From JAQIBY01 sp964407055 (GTDB lineage Bacteria > Bacteroidota > Bacteroidia > Bacteroidales > ML635J-15), in NCBI GenBank assembly GCA_964407055.1, contig CAYOUD010000120.1:1-8686 (forward strand): a DNA stretch of 8,686 bases. The letters are read 5' to 3'. Positions 7,741-8,686 of the stretch are shown here, in pieces. The notes under the pieces were generated by a model that searched no databases, had not been told where the DNA came from, and was given only the letters and a program-made list of their open reading frames with translations. The position numbers and the translations under genes are program-made. Within the stretch, counting starts at the first letter, position 1, and the number at the start of each line of letters is the position of its first letter.

Positions 7741-7835
7741 GTTAGATGTTAATACCGATTGTGAATCAAAATTGTTTACTCCCGAAAATCGGGGATACCG
7801 GAGTTTTTGATTTTAAAGTGGTATTAGATGTTAAC
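7741..7835. repeat. 95-base concentric imperfect inverted repeat
   Basis: Four pairs of arms share almost the same centre (7787-7788). From outside inward they are GTTA (7741-7744) with TAAC (7832-7835), TAATACC (7750-7756) with GGTATTA (7820-7826), AATCAAAA (7764-7771) with TTTTGATT (7805-7812), and a tight hairpin CCCGA-AAA-TCGGG (7781-7793). The unpaired spacer between the two outer arm pairs is GATGT on both sides in the same orientation, which makes TTAGATGTTAA an exact direct repeat (7742-7752 and 7824-7834). ATA stands on both flanks (7738-7740 and 7836-7838). Internal loops of equal length separate the arms. It has no coding capacity. A small non-autonomous mobile element or a structured RNA or terminator are the possibilities. 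Confidence 0.6.
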
Positions 7836-7951
7836 ATAAGGTGCTGTTGATTAATGTTTTAACTTACTTAGCCCATCATTTGACACATACTCACCCCAAA
7901 AAACACCTGAAATTGGCTTACAGTGCATAGCTTAGCAAAAGGATTTAGTTC
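7836..7951. other. gene-free spacer
   Basis: Together with the inverted repeat before it and the hairpins after it, this forms a stretch of about 310 bases without a functional gene between the antitoxin-like promoter and the DUF6933-like gene. I found no open frame beyond a few codons, no tRNA-like fold and no convincing promoter. TGCAT-AGC-TTAGCAA at 7924-7938 resembles, in inverted orientation, a sequence at the right edge of the window (8639-8650). Confidence 0.5.
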
Positions 7952-7989
7952 AACCGAGAATACTCGCTGGGTTCCCGAAAAAATCGGGA
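7952..7989. repeat. two adjacent hairpins, one repeating the CCCGA/TCGGG stem
   Basis: The first hairpin pairs AACC (7952-7955) with GGTT (7970-7973) and GAG (7956-7958) with CTC (7963-7965) around an AATA loop. The second pairs TCCCGA (7973-7978) with TCGGGA (7984-7989) around five A residues, so the two share base 7973 and cannot both form fully. The second stem is the same as the central hairpin of the repeat at 7781-7793. It begins about 17 bases downstream of the DUF6933-like stop and could act as an RNA 3' end, but no T run follows on the minus strand. Confidence 0.45.
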
Positions 7990-8006
7990 CGAAGCTTGCA
8001 GACCGC

Positions 8007-8537
8007 TCATATTTCTATATATTGTGCGTAGGCTTTTATTTCCTCGCTCATTTTTTCTTTCGGATATTTCCAATTTAGCATTTTGTTTGGTGAACTGTTC
8101 AATCGATTATTTAAATCTCGAAAGTTCATATTATTGAAATGTCCATAGTCAAATTTCCAATCTTCTAAATAGAGAAGGCAATTATTTAAGGAACCGTTTG
8201 CGCTTTGATTATTATTAGTTCCATATAATTCTATTTCTCCAATAATTTTTTCAATAGTTTCTATTTCAACGTCAATTCCGTCATATTTTAATTGAGAATA
8301 CAATGTTTCTTTGAAAATTGAAGAGATGTTTTTCAATTCCGATTTTTTAATGTCAGCCAAAATCAGTAAATATTTGGTCAGATTGTTAATTAGTAACCAA
8401 CATTTTTTGTGATTTACATAAAAGATGGTTGATGTCCAATCTCCTAAATTCAAATTTGTTTTTGGTTCGTTTCGGCTTATAAATTCCTTAACGGTTTTTT
8501 CAAGTTTTCGAGTTGTATATATTGAAGTTGTATTCAT
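8007..8537 (-). CDS. DUF6933-like protein of unknown function
   Basis: This 176-residue soluble protein has no signal peptide or membrane segment. The N-terminal SIYTTRKLEK (5-14), LGDWTSTIFYVNHKKCWLLIN (split: LGDWTSTIFY at 31-40, VNHKKCWLLIN at 41-51), the hydrophobic TKYLLILADIKKSELKN (54-70) and the C-terminal DLNNRLNSSPNKMLNWKYPKE (split: DLNNRLNSSP at 141-150, NKMLNWKYPKE at 151-161) match my recollection of the DUF6933 family, which is scattered across bacteria and often sits among accessory genes. No catalytic motif is apparent and no function can be assigned. The start ATG at 8537 is preceded by AT-rich DNA without a Shine-Dalgarno site. By eye the gene is clearly richer in A and T, with many Asn and Lys codons, than the operon to its left, suggesting separate acquisition. 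It stands alone, separated from the next gene by repeats. Confidence 0.7.
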   Translation of the reverse strand: MNTTSIYTTRKLEKTVKEFISRNEPKTNLNLGDWTSTIFYVNHKKCWLLINNLTKYLLILADIKKSELKNISSIFKETLYSQLKYDGIDVEIETIEKIIGEIELYGTNNNQSANGSLNNCLLYLEDWKFDYGHFNNMNFRDLNNRLNSSPNKMLNWKYPKEKMSEEIKAYAQYIEI

Positions 8538-8686
8538 TTTATATTTACTTATTCAATTTCCGTTTTTTGCTCTTAAAAATCAAAAAAATTGAACGTTAAA
8601 ACGGTTGTTGTTGGTCTGTTTAGCTTACGCACAACTACTTGCTAAATGCAACTGTATTGCGTTTATTTCCATTATATCTACTCCTT
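8538..8686. other. upstream edge region with short repeats, no supported gene
   Basis: No convincing TAnnTTTG element precedes the DUF6933-like start. At the extreme edge the minus strand has AAGGAG (8686 to 8681) eight bases before an ATG at 8672, but that frame stops after 15 codons. A second minus-strand frame is open at the edge and stops within 17 codons, so the tail of an upstream gene cannot be excluded. TTTAGC (8619-8624) and GCTAAA (8641-8646) form a six-base stem around a 16-base loop. Confidence 0.4.
8622..8650. repeat. right arm of a possible inverted repeat flanking the DUF6933-like gene
   Basis: On the minus strand TTGTGCGTAAGCT (8634 to 8622) matches TTGTGCGTAGGCT on the plus strand at 8022-8034 in 12 of 13 bases. 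Just outside it TGCATTTAGCAA (8650 to 8639) matches TGCAT-TTAGCAA on the plus strand at 7924-7938, apart from a three-base insertion. The order of the two motifs, read inward, is the same on both sides. The left copy of the first motif lies within the last codons of the gene, so part of the match could be chance. Confidence 0.35.

Noticed and set aside
8007..8009. Intrinsic terminator after the DUF6933-like gene formed by the TCCCGA/TCGGGA hairpin
   Set aside because: The stem is only six bases and no T run follows on the minus strand, so it is listed as a hairpin repeat only.
8619..8646. Integron attC-like site at the right edge
   Set aside because: The stem TTTAGC/GCTAAA and nearby GTTGTGC do not fit the attC core patterns GTTRRRY and RYYYAAC, and no integrase is present.
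8628..8672. A 15-codon frame with AAGGAG eight bases upstream at the window edge
   Set aside because: It is too short to support as a gene, Shine-Dalgarno sites are not used by the other genes here, and the edge cuts off context.

Overview
The window looks like chromosomal DNA from a member of the Bacteroidota (Bacteroidetes). Three things point there. The glycyl-tRNA synthetase is the single-chain, homodimeric type with the sequence style seen in that phylum. The genes lack clear Shine-Dalgarno sites. Two upstream regions carry the phylum's -7 element TAnnTTTG with a TTG or TTTG about 17-23 bases further upstream. Every gene I can support reads on the minus strand.

Right to left (the direction of transcription), the layout is as follows. 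From 8538 to 8686 there is a noncoding edge. From 8007 to 8537 lies an AT-rich gene for a 176-residue DUF6933-like protein of unknown function. From 7741 to 8006 is a gene-free stretch holding a 95-base concentric inverted repeat and two further hairpins. From 7470 to 7694 is a small antitoxin-like gene cut short by a stop codon, with a good promoter in front and no toxin gene behind. From 3 to 7314 a compact run of five genes follows: glycyl-tRNA synthetase, a secreted protein with a lytic-transglycosylase-like domain and two LysM domains, two envelope SGNH hydrolases, and a membrane-bound MBOAT O-acyltransferase.

The four genes after the synthetase overlap or nearly touch (5-base gap, then overlaps of 4, 29 and 1 base), so they are probably co-transcribed and translationally coupled. 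Together they look like an envelope glycan O-acetylation system. The MBOAT protein would pass acyl groups across the inner membrane. The two SGNH proteins, which resemble the Ape1/PatB type with a large insert between their first two motifs, would add or remove acetyl groups. The LysM protein would hold the machinery on peptidoglycan.

The most interesting detail is that the transglycosylase-like domain has lost its catalytic glutamate (Ser137, codon TCT) and the Asn of its AYN-type motif (Ala207). It may therefore be a glycan-binding pseudoenzyme rather than a lytic enzyme. Peptidoglycan as the substrate is an inference; an exported polysaccharide is the main alternative. I saw no tRNA, rRNA, CRISPR array, transposase or strong intrinsic terminator.
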